64,000 nt of DNA from positions 4,099,001 to 4,163,000 of the forward strand of contig NZ_CP120373.1 of NCBI RefSeq assembly GCF_029892065.1, given 5' to 3'. Positions 27,433 through 36,753 of the stretch are shown here, piece by piece. The notes beneath the pieces were generated by a model that saw nothing but the letters and a program-made list of their open reading frames with translations, made no database searches and had not been told where the DNA came from. Source of the DNA: Sinorhizobium garamanticum. Lineage in GTDB: Bacteria; Pseudomonadota; Alphaproteobacteria; Rhizobiales; Rhizobiaceae. Made by a program: the position numbers and the translations under genes. The first letter of the stretch is position 1. The number at the start of each line of letters is the position of its first letter.

Positions 27433-27890
27433 TTTTCTGCGCCCAGTTTCTTCTTCAGTTCGATCATGGTCAGCGCCGCGCGCGCGGCGAAACCACCCTT
27501 GTCGCCTTCCGACCGGCGGACGCGAGCCCATGCCTGGTCATCATTCTCGACCGTCAGAATGCCGTTGCCGAGCGCAAGGCTTTCGCTGACGGCCAGGTCC
27601 ATCAGGGCGCGCGCAGATTCGTTCGCGACGATGTCGAAATGGTAGGTCTCGCCGCGGATCACCATGCCGAGCGCGACGTAACCGTCATATTCGGTGCCGC
27701 CCTCGTCGGCGCCGTCGAGCGCCATGGCAATCGCCGCGGGAATTTCCAACGCCCCCGGAACTGTCACAATATCATAAGTCGCGCCGGCTGCATCGATCGC
27801 GTGCTTTGCGCCGTCGAGCAAGGCGTCGGCCATATCATCATAGAAGCGCGCTTCCACAATCAAGATGTGGGCGGACTTGGTCTTCGCCAT
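27429..27890 (-). CDS. ribH: 6,7-dimethyl-8-ribityllumazine synthase
   Basis: Penultimate enzyme of riboflavin synthesis, condensing a ribityl-diaminopyrimidine with a 4-carbon phosphate. The 153-residue protein has V-E-A-R-F-Y at about 13-18, P-G-A-L-E-I-P at about 46-52, [14 protein letters not shown] at about 74-87 (with the catalytic His), and N-G-I-L-T-V-E-N near 110. The ATG at 27890 has an AGGTGA ribosome binding site. It heads the ribH-nusB-MFS unit. No FMN riboswitch-like structure was noticed upstream. Confidence 0.95.
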   Translation of the reverse strand: MAKTKSAHILIVEARFYDDMADALLDGAKHAIDAAGATYDIVTVPGALEIPAAIAMALDGADEGGTEYDGYVALGMVIRGETYHFDIVANESARALMDLAVSESLALGNGILTVENDDQAWARVRRSEGDKGGFAARAALTMIELKKKLGAEK

Positions 27891-28218
27891 GGATCACCTG
27901 TCTTTGAAAACTTGGGGCCGGACCTGACCGGCGCAGGCGGCGGTAAAACCACGCCCGACGCAGAATGGCAAGCAAATTCCGCCTGCCGGGGGCCATTTGC
28001 CGCGCCGACGCTCTTTTTTGCGGCGCGAGCGCGATAGCTCTTCCGTCGTCCGGGGTGACGACAAAAACAAGACAAGAGCCGAGGCAGGCGCCGCTGCAGA
28101 CGGGTCCGCGGGGTTGTTACAAGGACCGGCCTGCAGGACCGTATTTGCTTGCAACAGCTTTGATTGCACCTAAACCTTAGGTGCAGTAGCGTCGATTCTG
28201 CAAGGCGGAGCTGTCCCC
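27891..28218. other. ribH upstream region
   Basis: A 328-base stretch between the ribH start and a RIME1 copy. It must contain the ribH promoter. I see no convincing coding frame, riboswitch fold or long repeat. Confidence 0.4.
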
Positions 28219-28322
28219 ACTGCATGTTTCGTTAAATCGTAGCCGATTTAAGAATGAAAACATGCAGCAATTCAAAGTGCTACAGCGTCCTTTGCGCGTC
28301 TAATAAGACGCGCGGCGCTGTG
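28219..28322 (-). repeat. RIME1 intergenic mosaic element, copy 4
   Basis: Inverse-orientation copy with the CTGCATGTTTC palindrome first and GACGCGCGGCGCTGT last. It ends 53 bases before the cupin gene start. Confidence 0.85.
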
Positions 28323-28375
28323 GCTTCTGCGATGGACATGGCGACATCGGCGTCCCGAAGATTGGGAGGAACACG

Positions 28376-28879
28376 ATGACTGAAGCGCGAAAGCCGATCG
28401 TCAACCTGAAGGATCTCAAACTCGAGCACTGGCAGCGTGGCTCGTTTTTCGAGTCGAGCGACGTTTCTTTCGGCGCCCTCCTCGGCCTCAAGGATCTGGG
28501 GATCGGCTACGGCGAGGTGCTGCCGGGCAAATCCGGCTGCCCCTTCCACAACCATCATGTCGAGGAGGAGCTGTTCATCATCCTGGAGGGAGAGGGAACC
28601 TACCGCTTTGGCAACGAGCGCCACGAAGTCGGCCCCGGCGACGTGCTGGGTGCGCCGGCTGGTGGCCCCGAAACAGCGCATCATCTGATCAACACGGGGA
28701 CGACGGCGCTCAAATACCTTTCCATCTCGACGATGGCGGCCACGGAGATCTGCGAATATCCCGACTCCGGCAAATTCCTGGCAAAGACACGGCCTCCCGG
28801 TTCGCCAAACGCTTCATTCCGGTTTATCGGCCGCCCCGCATCCACAACCGACTACTGGGACGGCGAACCGGGCGCCTGA
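28376..28879 (+). CDS. cupin-domain protein
   Basis: A 167-residue protein with a single conserved beta-barrel. The two cupin motifs are visible: P-F-H-N-H-H-V-E-E-E-L-F-I-I-L-E-G-E-G at about 57-75, giving the His/His/Glu metal ligands, and G-P-G-D-V-L-G-A-P-A-G around residue 88-98, followed by A-H-H-L-I-N. The start has a GGGAGGAA ribosome binding site. Related proteins act as sugar isomerases, dioxygenases or small-molecule binders; nothing here fixes the substrate. The GNAT gene follows 33 bases downstream. Confidence 0.82.
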   Translation: MTEARKPIVNLKDLKLEHWQRGSFFESSDVSFGALLGLKDLGIGYGEVLPGKSGCPFHNHHVEEELFIILEGEGTYRFGNERHEVGPGDVLGAPAGGPETAHHLINTGTTALKYLSISTMAATEICEYPDSGKFLAKTRPPGSPNASFRFIGRPASTTDYWDGEPGA

Positions 28880-28912
28880 TTTGACCCTCCTCGCAAGAAT
28901 CTGGATCGAAAC

Positions 28913-29449
28913 ATGCACAGCGTTCCCATCATCGAAACCGAACGACTTCTGCTACGCCCCTACCGGCGCGACGACTTTCCCGCCTATACCGCCTTGTTCG
29001 CCGACGAAGAGGTCACGCGCTACATCGGCGGCATACCCTATTCGCGCGAGCAGTCCTGGACACGCTTCCTGCGCCAGGTCGGCATGTGGCACTATTTCGG
29101 CTTCGGCTTCTTCGCGATTCAGGAGAAGGCAACCGGGGCTTTTATCGGCGAAGCCGGCTTCCACGACGCACATCGGATGATCACGCCATCCCTCGAAGGC
29201 ACGATGGAAATGGGCTGGGCGCTTTCCCCCAGAACACATGGCAAAGGGCTCGCCACAGAGGCGGTGACCGCGGCCCTTGCCTGGGCCGATCGTCAATTTC
29301 CGACCCTGAAGAAGACCTGTGTCATCGACGTCGGCAACCAGGCATCGATCCGGGTGGCCGCCAGGCATGGCTTCACGGAATTCTGGCGCACGACCTATCA
29401 CGGTAACCACGTCATCCTGTTCGAACGGCATCTGAAGTCCGCAGCCTAG
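28913..29449 (+). CDS. GNAT-family N-acetyltransferase (RimJ/RimL-like)
   Basis: A 178-residue acetyltransferase. It opens I-E-T-E-R-L-L-L-R-P-Y-R-R-D-D-F, the usual beginning of the RimJ/RimL/Acetyltransf_3 group. The acetyl-CoA-binding region reads M-G-W-A-L-S-P-R-T-H-G-K-G-L-A-T-E-A at about 100-117, followed by N-Q-A-S-I-R-V-A-A-R-H-G-F. The acceptor is unknown. It probably forms a two-gene unit with the upstream cupin gene. Confidence 0.87.
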   Translation: MHSVPIIETERLLLRPYRRDDFPAYTALFADEEVTRYIGGIPYSREQSWTRFLRQVGMWHYFGFGFFAIQEKATGAFIGEAGFHDAHRMITPSLEGTMEMGWALSPRTHGKGLATEAVTAALAWADRQFPTLKKTCVIDVGNQASIRVAARHGFTEFWRTTYHGNHVILFERHLKSAA

Positions 29450-29712
29450 ACGGCTTCCAGGCCCGCGAACATGAACAAATTTTAATTATTTTTCAAATCG
29501 TTATGCCCTCGAAAGGGCCACATTCCGGCCCAGCTTATCAACGTTGAAACGACGTAACTCTCGGTCGCGCGACGGGAGCGCCGCCTCAACCAGTCGAAAC
29601 AGTCAAGCACCTTTCGCTGTGGGTGACCTCACCCGCAAAGGATCGGTGCTGGCCATCGCGGGACGCCTCGGCTCGTTGAACGCGCCAGAGACCCGCGGGC
29701 AATCAAAGGAGC

Positions 29713-30069
29713 ATGACAATGAACCGCTTTGCGAAAATCTCCGTCATCGCCACCCTCTCCGCCTTGAATTTCGGCGGCATCTCTCACGCGGCGGGTGTCG
29801 AAATGAACTGGCCGAACCAGATCGATCAGACCGTTCGAAACTTCAAGGGCGACAACTTCAGGATCGTCGATGTCGACACGCTGAGCCGTATGAACGAGAC
29901 CCGCGCCAGGATCGACGCGGAAACGCCGCAACAGCTGGCAGCCCTCCATGCCGCCGTTGACGCCAACAGGGCGCTCGCCGCCAAGCTGAAGGAACGCGAT
30001 GTCGAGATGAACAACATCGCAGGCGCAGCGCAGGCAACCGACGGTAGTCTCACGCTTTATGTCCGTTGA
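29713..30069 (+). CDS. small secreted protein of unknown function
   Basis: A 118-residue protein with a signal peptide (M-T-M-N-R-F-A-K-I-S-V-I-A-T-L-S-A-L, cleavage likely after S-H-A). The mature part is mainly helical and hydrophilic (E-T-R-A-R-I-D-A-E-T-P-Q-Q-L-A-A-L), ending in S-L-T-L-Y-V-R. An AAAGGAGC ribosome binding site supports the start. No family recognised; probably periplasmic. A hairpin follows the gene. The 263 bases upstream contain no other feature that I can identify. Confidence 0.68.
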   Translation: MTMNRFAKISVIATLSALNFGGISHAAGVEMNWPNQIDQTVRNFKGDNFRIVDVDTLSRMNETRARIDAETPQQLAALHAAVDANRALAAKLKERDVEMNNIAGAAQATDGSLTLYVR

Positions 30070-30090
30070 AACCTTACCCTAACAACAGCG

Positions 30091-30115
30091 TCCGCCCCCG
30101 CTTGTCGGGGGCGGA
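30091..30115. terminator. hairpin between the secreted-protein gene and ribE
   Basis: A 10-bp perfect GC-rich stem (TCCGCCCCCG / CGGGGGCGGA) with a 5-base loop lies between convergent stop codons. T-rich sequence on either side is modest. Confidence 0.7.
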
Positions 30116-30131
30116 TCCATTTCTGCCGTCG

Positions 30132-30752
30132 TTATTCCGCCTTGGGCGCGGGAAATTCTGCCAGCCGTGCCGCATAACGCGCCATCGTATCAACCTCGAA
30201 GTTGACGAGATCGCCGACGCGCCGCTCGCCCCATGTGGTGACTTCGAGCGAATGACGGATAAGGAGCACGTCGAACTCGGCGCCATCCACCTTGTTGACA
30301 GTGAGTGAGGTTCCGTCGAGGGCGACCGAGCCCTTGGGCGCCACGAACCTGGCTAGATGCTCCGGGGCGCGCAGCCGGAAGCGCACCGCGTCGCCTTCCG
30401 GCTCCACGGAGAGGATTTCGGCCTTGTCGTCCACATGGCCGGACACAAGATGACCACCGAGCTCGTCGCCGATCTTTAACGAGCGCTCCAAATTGATGCG
30501 TGTGCCCTTTTGCCATCCGGCGATCGTCGTCAGCCGAAGCGCCTCTTCCCATGCCTCGACCTCGAACCAACGCTCGTTGCTGCCTGCCTCTGGCAACGCG
30601 GTAACCGTGAGGCATACGCCCGAATGCGCAATGGAGGCGCCTAGATCGATCGTCTTCGGATCATAGTTGGTGGCAACGCGAAGCTTGATGCCTTCCTTCA
30701 GTGGCGTGACGACCTCAACGGTACCGATATCGGTGACAATGCCTGTGAACAT
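30132..30752 (-). CDS. ribE: riboflavin synthase alpha chain
   Basis: Dismutates two dimethyl-ribityllumazine molecules to riboflavin, completing the pathway that RibH feeds. The 206-residue product begins M-F-T-G-I-V-T-D-I-G-T-V and shows two tandem lumazine-binding repeats: S-I-A-H-S-G-V-C-L-T-V in the first and V-A-L-D-G-T-S-L-T-V-N in the second. The N-terminal M-F-T-G-I is diagnostic. Its ATG shares one base with the ribD stop, so the two are translationally coupled. Confidence 0.95.
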   Translation of the reverse strand: MFTGIVTDIGTVEVVTPLKEGIKLRVATNYDPKTIDLGASIAHSGVCLTVTALPEAGSNERWFEVEAWEEALRLTTIAGWQKGTRINLERSLKIGDELGGHLVSGHVDDKAEILSVEPEGDAVRFRLRAPEHLARFVAPKGSVALDGTSLTVNKVDGAEFDVLLIRHSLEVTTWGERRVGDLVNFEVDTMARYAARLAEFPAPKAE

Positions 30753-31840
30753 CAGATGTCTCTCTCGTAATCCTCGAAAATATCGTCGCCATAATGCGCC
30801 GTCCGACGAAGCACGAAACCGGCCGGAATGGACTGCCGATCAAATGGGGATCGAATCCCGTCTTCGCCAATGGTGATCTGGCCGGTGAAAAGCAGGATGC
30901 GGTCGACAAGATCGGCATCGAGGAACGCGCGGGCCGCCCGCGCACCGCCTTCGACCAGCAGCGAGGAAATGCCGCGCGAGGCAAGCGCCGTCAGAAGATC
31001 GGAGATGTTATCGGTGTCCAGCACTTCGACGCCGGCGGCTTCGAGCGCCGCGCGACGCTTGGCGGCATCCTCATCGAGTCTTGCATCTGCCACAGCGATC
31101 ACCGGAACCTCTCGTGCCGAATGGACGAGTTTCGAGCCGACTGGCAGATCGAGACGGCGGTCGAGAACGACGCGAACCGGGGACCGGTCCTCCAATCCCG
31201 GCAAGCGTACGGTCAGTTCCGGATCATCGGCTGTCGCCGTGCCGATGCCGACCAATATCGCGTCCGTCTCCGCGCGAAGCACCTGTACCTGCGCACGAGA
31301 AATCGGGCCGGTAATCCGAACCTGCCCCTCCCCCGTGCGGCCGATCATTCCATCCTGGGAAACCGCAAGCTTCAGGGTCACATGCAGCCGTTTGCTGCGC
31401 TGACGCATAAGGTAGGCTTCAAGCGCCCGCTCTCCGTCGCGATAGAGCGTGCCGATGTCGACGGCGATGCCGGCGTCGCGCAGCATCACCACGCCGCGTC
31501 CGGCAACACGCTCGTCCGGGTCGAGGATCGAAATGACGACACGGGCGACACCGGAGGCGACCAAAGCGTCGGCGCAGGGTGGCGTCTTGCCGTGATGCGA
31601 GCAAGGCTCTAGCGTCACATAGGCGGTTGCTCCCCTCGTCTTCTCCCCGGCTTCGGCGAGCGCCTGCGTCTCGGCGTGCGGGCGCCCGCCCGGCGCCGTC
31701 ACCGCCCGTCCCACGATCGTTCCGTCGTTGACGATGATGCAGGCGACTGAGGGGTTCGTCGACGTCAGGCCGAGATTGCGGCGGGCGAGGCGCAGCGCCG
31801 CCGCCATGAACCTTTCGTCCTCGCGCGTCGGCGCTGTCAT
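30752..31840 (-). CDS. ribD: bifunctional riboflavin-specific deaminase/reductase
   Basis: Carries out the second and third steps of riboflavin synthesis. The N-terminal deaminase has the zinc site H-A-E-T-Q-A-L at about 51-57 and P-C-S-H-H-G-K-T-P-P-C-A-D at about 79-91. The C-terminal half is a DHFR-like reductase with L-A-V-S-Q-D-G-M-I-G at about 158 and L-L-V-E-G-G near 316. At 362 residues both domains are complete. It lies between nrdR and ribE in the glyA-nrdR-ribD-ribE series; nrdR ends 18 bases upstream of its start. Confidence 0.95.
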   Translation of the reverse strand: MTAPTREDERFMAAALRLARRNLGLTSTNPSVACIIVNDGTIVGRAVTAPGGRPHAETQALAEAGEKTRGATAYVTLEPCSHHGKTPPCADALVASGVARVVISILDPDERVAGRGVVMLRDAGIAVDIGTLYRDGERALEAYLMRQRSKRLHVTLKLAVSQDGMIGRTGEGQVRITGPISRAQVQVLRAETDAILVGIGTATADDPELTVRLPGLEDRSPVRVVLDRRLDLPVGSKLVHSAREVPVIAVADARLDEDAAKRRAALEAAGVEVLDTDNISDLLTALASRGISSLLVEGGARAARAFLDADLVDRILLFTGQITIGEDGIRSPFDRQSIPAGFVLRRTAHYGDDIFEDYERDI

Positions 31841-31858
31841 GCTTCGCTCCGCTTGGGC

Positions 31859-32332
31859 CTATTCGCCGGGATCGCGCGCGATCTTGGCGCTGATTTCCGC
31901 GATGACTTTCTCGAAATCTTCCGCGTGCGAGAAATCTCTATAGACCGACGCGTAGCGGACGAAAGCGACATCGTCGAGGCTCTTCAGGGCTTCGAGCACC
32001 TGCAGACCGATTTCTTCGGAAGGGATTTCCGTCTCGCCCGAACTCTCGAGCCGGCGGACGATGCCCGACACGGCGCGCTCGATGCGATCCCGGTCGACCG
32101 GGCGTTTCCTGAGGGCAATCTCGAATGAACGGAGCAGCTTGTCCCGGTCGAAAGGCACCTTCCGGCCGGTTTTCTTGATAATCATCAGCTCGCGCAGTTG
32201 CACCCGCTCGAAGGTCGTGAAGCGGCCGCCGCAATCCGGGCAGATGCGGCGGCGGCGAATGGCATTCCCATCCTCTGCCGGACGGGAATCCTTCACCTGA
32301 CTGTCTTCGGAACCACAATAGGGGCAGCGCAT
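31859..32332 (-). CDS. nrdR: transcriptional repressor NrdR
   Basis: Nucleotide-sensing repressor of ribonucleotide reductase genes. The 157-residue protein has the N-terminal zinc ribbon M-R-C-P-Y-C-G ... [14 protein letters not shown] (residues 1-46) and the ATP-cone that starts near [10 protein letters not shown]. It is encoded between glyA and ribD, an order conserved in many alphaproteobacteria. Its start is 12 bases after the glyA stop, so co-transcription with glyA is likely. No nrd genes are in the window. Confidence 0.96.
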   Translation of the reverse strand: MRCPYCGSEDSQVKDSRPAEDGNAIRRRRICPDCGGRFTTFERVQLRELMIIKKTGRKVPFDRDKLLRSFEIALRKRPVDRDRIERAVSGIVRRLESSGETEIPSEEIGLQVLEALKSLDDVAFVRYASVYRDFSHAEDFEKVIAEISAKIARDPGE

Positions 32333-32344
32333 GCAGCCGTCCGA

Positions 32345-33640
32345 TCACATGTAGCTGTACATCGGGAACCGGTCGGTGAGCTTGATCACCTTCTCGCGCA
32401 CTCCAGCTTCCACGGCGGCGTTGCCTTCGTCGGAATTGGCGACCTTGAGGCCGTCAAGCACCTCGACGATCAACTCGCCGATTTCCTTGAATTCGGCTTC
32501 CTTCAAGCCGCGGGTCGTGCCAGCCGGCGCACCGAGGCGGACGCCCGAGGTGACGAAGGGCTTTTCCGGATCGAAGGGAATGCCGTTCTTGTTGCAGGTG
32601 ATGTAGGCGCGGCCGAGAGCGGCTTCCGCCCGCTTACCGGTCGCGTTCTTCTTGCGCAGGTCGACGAGCATCAGGTGGTTGTCCGTGCCGCCCGAGACGA
32701 TGTCGAGGCCGTTCGCCTTCAGCGTTTCGGCGAGCGTGCGGGCATTCTTGACGATCTGGGCCGTGTATTCCTTGAAGGAGGGCTGCAGGGCTTCGCCGAG
32801 CGCGACGGCCTTGGCGGCGATCACGTGCATCAGCGGGCCGCCCTGAAGGCCGGGGAAGACGGCCGAGTTGATCTTCTTGGCGACATCCTCGTCATTCGTC
32901 AGCACCATGCCGCCGCGCGGGCCGCGCAGCGACTTGTGCGTCGTCGTCGTCGCGACGTGGCAATGCGGGAACGGAGAGGGATGCTGACCACCGGCAACGA
33001 GACCGGCGATATGGGCCATGTCGACCATCAGCCAGGCACCGACTTCATCGGCGATTTCGCGGAAGCGCTTCCAGTCCCAGATACGCGAATAGGCGGTGCC
33101 GCCGGCGATAATGAGCTTCGGCTTGTGCTTGCGGGCCTTTTCGGCGACGTCATCCATATCGAGCAGGTGATCGTCCGCGCGCACCCCGTAGGAAATGACG
33201 TTGAACCACTTGCCGGACATGTTCACCGGGGAGCCGTGGGTCAGGTGACCGCCGGAATTGAGATCGAGACCCATGAAGGTGTCGCCCGGCTGCAGGAGCG
33301 CCAGGAAGACTGCCTGGTTCATCTGCGAACCGGAGTTCGGCTGGACGTTGGCAAAATTGACGCCGAAGAGCTTCTTGGCGCGTTCGATCGCCAGTTCCTC
33401 GGCGATGTCAACGAACTGGCAGCCGCCGTAGTAGCGCTTGCCCGGATAGCCCTCGGCATATTTGTTCGTCATGATCGAGCCCTGGGCTTCGAGCACAGCT
33501 CGCGAAACGATGTTTTCAGAGGCGATCAGCTCGATCTCGTGGCGCTGGCGCCCCAGCTCCTTCTCGATCGCACCGAAGATGTCCGGATCGCTTTCCGCGA
33601 GAGAGCGGGTGAAGAAGGCGTCATTGGTTTGTGCAAGCAT
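32345..33640 (-). CDS. glyA: serine hydroxymethyltransferase
   Basis: PLP enzyme interconverting serine and glycine with transfer of a one-carbon unit to tetrahydrofolate. The 431-residue protein has the PLP-lysine motif [14 protein letters not shown] at about 231-244, [10 protein letters not shown] near the start and [13 protein letters not shown] at about 61-73. It is the first gene of the minus-strand glyA-nrdR-ribD-ribE unit. Confidence 0.97.
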   Translation of the reverse strand: MLAQTNDAFFTRSLAESDPDIFGAIEKELGRQRHEIELIASENIVSRAVLEAQGSIMTNKYAEGYPGKRYYGGCQFVDIAEELAIERAKKLFGVNFANVQPNSGSQMNQAVFLALLQPGDTFMGLDLNSGGHLTHGSPVNMSGKWFNVISYGVRADDHLLDMDDVAEKARKHKPKLIIAGGTAYSRIWDWKRFREIADEVGAWLMVDMAHIAGLVAGGQHPSPFPHCHVATTTTHKSLRGPRGGMVLTNDEDVAKKINSAVFPGLQGGPLMHVIAAKAVALGEALQPSFKEYTAQIVKNARTLAETLKANGLDIVSGGTDNHLMLVDLRKKNATGKRAEAALGRAYITCNKNGIPFDPEKPFVTSGVRLGAPAGTTRGLKEAEFKEIGELIVEVLDGLKVANSDEGNAAVEAGVREKVIKLTDRFPMYSYM

Positions 33641-33763
33641 CGGCTCGAGGCTCCTCTCAAAGGTGGTCGTTCTTTAGCTTCCTCGCACGCGGAGAGCAAT
33701 ATCCGCTGTGCGGTTTGCGCCATTTCCACCATCCGCCGCGCCGAAGAAGCGAGCGCGCACGCC

Positions 33764-33800
33764 AAGAAAAAGGCCGCGTTCCATTCAGATGCGCGGCCTT
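33764..33800 (-). terminator. intrinsic terminator of ldtP
   Basis: Read on the minus strand, a 9-bp stem (AAGGCCGCG / CGCGGCCTT) is followed by a T-rich tract (CCTTTTTCTT). It begins 24 bases after the ldtP stop codon. Confidence 0.8.
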
Positions 33801-33823
33801 GATCGGTGAAATCGGGAGTTTGC

Positions 33824-35149
33824 TTATTGCGGCAAAGCGTCCTGTTCTATGGAGCCCGCTGGCTGTTCGACTCCCGTTGTCGTCTGGAGCGCGAGCTCGG
33901 CAGCACCGTCGCGCTGATAGATGTCGTCGCGGAACTGCACGACCCTGTCCTTTGCCGACCAGGCGGTGACATAGGTGAAGTAAACCGGTACTTCCTCCGC
34001 GAGTGTGATCGGCGTGTTGACACCCGACTTGATCGTCGCCTCCATCTGCTGACGGGACCAGCCGGGCGTTTCCTTCAGCAGCCAGGTCGAGAGGTCGCGC
34101 ACGTTCTGGACGCGCACGCAGCCCGACGACTCGAAACGCATCAGCTTGTTGAACAGGCCCTGCTGCGGCGTGTCGTGCATGTAGACCGCGTGCTCGTTGT
34201 GGAAGTTGATCTTCGTCGAGGACATCGCGTTGATCTTGCCGGGGTCCTGCCGGAACATCAGGTTCGGCGCCTTCTCGGCGTTCCAGTCCACCGTCTCTGG
34301 CGACACCTCGTTGCCGCTGCCGTCGAAGAGACGGATCGCGTTGCGCTCGAGATAGGTCGGATCCTTGCGCATCAGCGGCATGATGTCCTTCTGGACGATC
34401 GAGCGCGGGGCAGTCCAGTAGGGATTGAGGATGACCTCGTAGATCTTCGAATTGAGGATCGGCGACTGGCGATCGATCTTGCCGACGACCGCCGTGTGGC
34501 GCAGCACGACACGGCCATTCTCGACTGCCTCGATATAGGCGGCCGGAATATTGACCATCACATAGCGGCGGCCGAGATCGCCCGACATCGACTGGAGGCG
34601 GACGAGGTTGGTTTCAAGCTGGCCGAGGCGCGTCATGGCGTCGACGTTCAGCGCCTTCAAGGTGTATTCGCCGATGACGCCATCGGCCGGCAGGCCGTGA
34701 CGCGCCTGGAAGCGCTTCACCGCACCGTCGACATAGGAGTCGAAGGAAGAGGAAATGCCGGCCGACTGCGGCAGATCGCCGGAAACCATCAGGCGCTGGC
34801 GCAACTGCTGAACGGAGGGATCGGTGACGCCCAGCTCGAGCCTCACCGAGGTTGTGACAATCGGCCAACCGCCGGAGGCAACGATCTGCTGATAGTCAAA
34901 GATCGCCTGCTGGAGATGGCTGATCGTTTCGGGCCCGAAGACCGGCGTGTTGGAAAGAACCGCCGTCGCCGTGCGCGAGGCCTTGGCGTCGAACTGGTCG
35001 TCCCAGGAGCCGCGGTGCGGCGAATTGATGATCTCGCCTAATGCGTCCTGGGCATTGGCGGCGCCTGCCCAGGCGACGGCGCCGAGCGTTGCGGCCGAAC
35101 GCAGAAATGCACGGCGCGAGAAAGCATCAATTCCGTTCTTTTTCGACAT
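33824..35149 (-). CDS. ldtP: L,D-transpeptidase with peptidoglycan-binding domain
   Basis: Periplasmic YkuD-fold enzyme expected to make 3-3 cross-links or attach proteins to peptidoglycan. The 441-residue protein begins with a Tat-type signal (S-R-R-A-F-L-R-S at about 11-18), then a peptidoglycan-binding repeat (A-V-K-R-F-Q-A-R-H-G-L at about 135-145). The catalytic core follows, with H-D-T-P-Q-Q and S-S-G-C-V-R-V; the nucleophile Cys is near 344. The MarR-type regulator upstream matches the ldtR-ldtP pair studied in Liberibacter and Sinorhizobium. A palindrome lies 58 bases before the start. Confidence 0.92.
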   Translation of the reverse strand: MSKKNGIDAFSRRAFLRSAATLGAVAWAGAANAQDALGEIINSPHRGSWDDQFDAKASRTATAVLSNTPVFGPETISHLQQAIFDYQQIVASGGWPIVTTSVRLELGVTDPSVQQLRQRLMVSGDLPQSAGISSSFDSYVDGAVKRFQARHGLPADGVIGEYTLKALNVDAMTRLGQLETNLVRLQSMSGDLGRRYVMVNIPAAYIEAVENGRVVLRHTAVVGKIDRQSPILNSKIYEVILNPYWTAPRSIVQKDIMPLMRKDPTYLERNAIRLFDGSGNEVSPETVDWNAEKAPNLMFRQDPGKINAMSSTKINFHNEHAVYMHDTPQQGLFNKLMRFESSGCVRVQNVRDLSTWLLKETPGWSRQQMEATIKSGVNTPITLAEEVPVYFTYVTAWSAKDRVVQFRDDIYQRDGAAELALQTTTGVEQPAGSIEQDALPQ

Positions 35150-35206
35150 AGTCCCACCGTTTCAATGCGCGAAAAATGCGCGCTGCCCGAGCCCTAACAC
35201 GAACGT

Positions 35207-35224
35207 GGTTAACAAACGTTAACC
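35207..35224. promoter_or_regulatory. 18-base palindrome upstream of ldtP, candidate LdtR operator
   Basis: The sequence GGTTAAC-AAAC-GTTAACC is a perfect 7-bp inverted repeat with a 4-base spacer, the size expected of a MarR-family operator. It is the only strong dyad in the ldtP promoter region, 58 bases before the start codon. Assignment to LdtR is inferred from proximity. Confidence 0.4.
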
Positions 35225-35430
35225 CGCGTGCCGCCCCGCTCTCGCGTCGGCTTCACAACAGCGCGAGTGAGAGCCTCTCCCGGCAGGCCGACCACGAACC
35301 GAATCGCCGTCCAAAGTGCAAGCACACACCTGCCGCGTGCAGCGTCGCTCTCATAGCAATATGGCCAATTCGTGTCTCGGAAGCGCTGACCGGATAACAC
35401 GGCACGGCTTCGGCAACAACGACGTCGTGC

Positions 35431-35474
35431 AAAAAAGGCAAGGGTCGGACACGCAGGGGTTGCGCCCGACCCTT
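35431..35474 (-). terminator. intrinsic terminator of ldtR
   Basis: On the minus strand a 9-bp stem (AAGGGTCGG / CCGACCCTT) with a 17-base loop is followed by GCCTTTTTTGC. It lies 23 bases after the ldtR stop codon. The rest of the 347-base ldtP-ldtR gap (35150-35430) holds the ldtP promoter and the palindrome. Confidence 0.85.
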
Positions 35475-35496
35475 GAACTGGAGGTTTGCGATTTGA

Positions 35497-36009
35497 TCAG
35501 AGGCGATAGAGGATCTGATCGTTCCAGAAGCGGTCGAGACGCTGCAGGAGCTTGTTCATCTGAGTGAATTCGTCGGAACCGATGCCGCCGACCTTCTGGA
35601 TCGAGCCGATGTGGCGCTCGTAGAGCTTCGCGACGGTTTCGGCGATTTCCTGGCCCTCTTCGGTCAGGCTGATGCGGACCGAGCGGCGGTCAACGCGGGA
35701 GCGCTGATGGTTGATGAGACCCAGATCGACCAGCTTCTTGACGTTGTAGGAAACGTTCGAGCCGAGATAATAGCCGCGCGAACGGAGTTCGCCGGCGGTC
35801 AGTTCGGAGTTGCCGATGTTGAAGAGCAACAGAGCCTGGACGGCATTGACATCGCTGCGGCCCTGGCGGTCGAACTCGTCCTTGATGACGTCGAGCAGCC
35901 GGCGATGCAGACGCTCGACAAGGTGAAGGGATTCCATGTAGAGACCACGGATCGTTTCTTCCTGCGGGTCTCGGGGCGCAACTGCCTGCGGCTTCATTTT
36001 CGTGTTCAT
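35497..36009 (-). CDS. ldtR: MarR-family regulator LdtR
   Basis: A 170-residue winged-helix regulator. The recognition helix region reads L-R-S-R-G-Y-Y-L-G-S-N-V-S-Y-N-V-K-K-L at about 76-94, followed by the wing D-R-R-S-V-R-I-S-L-T at about 107-116. This long-helix sequence is what I recall of LdtR, which controls the adjacent L,D-transpeptidase gene and stress tolerance in related bacteria. It has its own terminator, so it is transcribed separately from ldtP. Confidence 0.9.
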   Translation of the reverse strand: MNTKMKPQAVAPRDPQEETIRGLYMESLHLVERLHRRLLDVIKDEFDRQGRSDVNAVQALLLFNIGNSELTAGELRSRGYYLGSNVSYNVKKLVDLGLINHQRSRVDRRSVRISLTEEGQEIAETVAKLYERHIGSIQKVGGIGSDEFTQMNKLLQRLDRFWNDQILYRL

Positions 36010-36139
36010 TTGACTGCCTCACTGTTTTGTTTGGCGGTGTCTGTTTGTCTTCCCGCCTTGAGTGAGACCCTATCGAATACGTATAAAATTCTACTTAAAC
36101 CGCAGCCTTAACATGAACTTACCGTCGCGCGAGCCTGTT

Positions 36140-36589
36140 TCAGGGTGAATCAACCCTTACCTTCCGCGCTTGCCGCAGTCGCTGCACGAAAAGCGCAACA
36201 CGGAAAAGAACGAAGGTCACGGCGACAGCCGCGTGGAGCACGAAAAGCAAGGGCCGCGCGCCGAAGGTGCCGGGGTAGAATTCGTAGACGGCGATCTCGA
36301 TTGCCGCGGCGAGGACCCAGACGACGGGGCCCCAGGAAACCAGGAGCCACAGGCCGATAGCGGCAACCGGGTAAACGACGGCAAGGGCGGTGGCCGCAGC
36401 GCGCCATTCCGGCGGCAGCAGATCGAACCGGCCGGCACCTCCGTGGGAGAAGCCGATGAGCATCGCCCAATAGTTCAACGCGAACCAGAAGCAGGACGCC
36501 GACACCAAGCGCAGGAACCAGCCGAAGAGCACTTCGGTCAGCGACGGCTTCGGAACATGAGCAGAATCGTGAAGCATGCGCGGCAACAT
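36140..36589 (-). CDS. DUF6163-like membrane protein
   Basis: A 149-residue inner-membrane protein with four hydrophobic segments at about 22-48, 66-85, 88-105 and 115-138, and a basic C-terminal tail (Q-R-L-R-Q-A-R-K-V-R). I associate this layout and genomic position, divergent from hemB, with the DUF6163 family of rhizobia; its function is unknown. An ATG at 36577 is an alternative start. Confidence 0.72.
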   Translation of the reverse strand: MLPRMLHDSAHVPKPSLTEVLFGWFLRLVSASCFWFALNYWAMLIGFSHGGAGRFDLLPPEWRAAATALAVVYPVAAIGLWLLVSWGPVVWVLAAAIEIAVYEFYPGTFGARPLLFVLHAAVAVTFVLFRVALFVQRLRQARKVRVDSP

Positions 36590-36753
36590 AGGCTGAGTAT
36601 CTCCCCAGATCCACCAGAACCGCAGGCTGCCCTCCTGTCTTATGGAAAGCCGGGAGCAAATGCCGCAGCCGGGGGCGAGGCTGTGCGGTTTTCAACCGAC
36701 GGCGGCACATGGTAAAGCGCGTTCTCGGTGCAAATGAAGAAGGAGGCGGCGCG

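Noticed and set aside
27891..28218. Possible FMN riboswitch before ribH
   Set aside because: I could not find the conserved FMN-aptamer core sequences or a matching fold.
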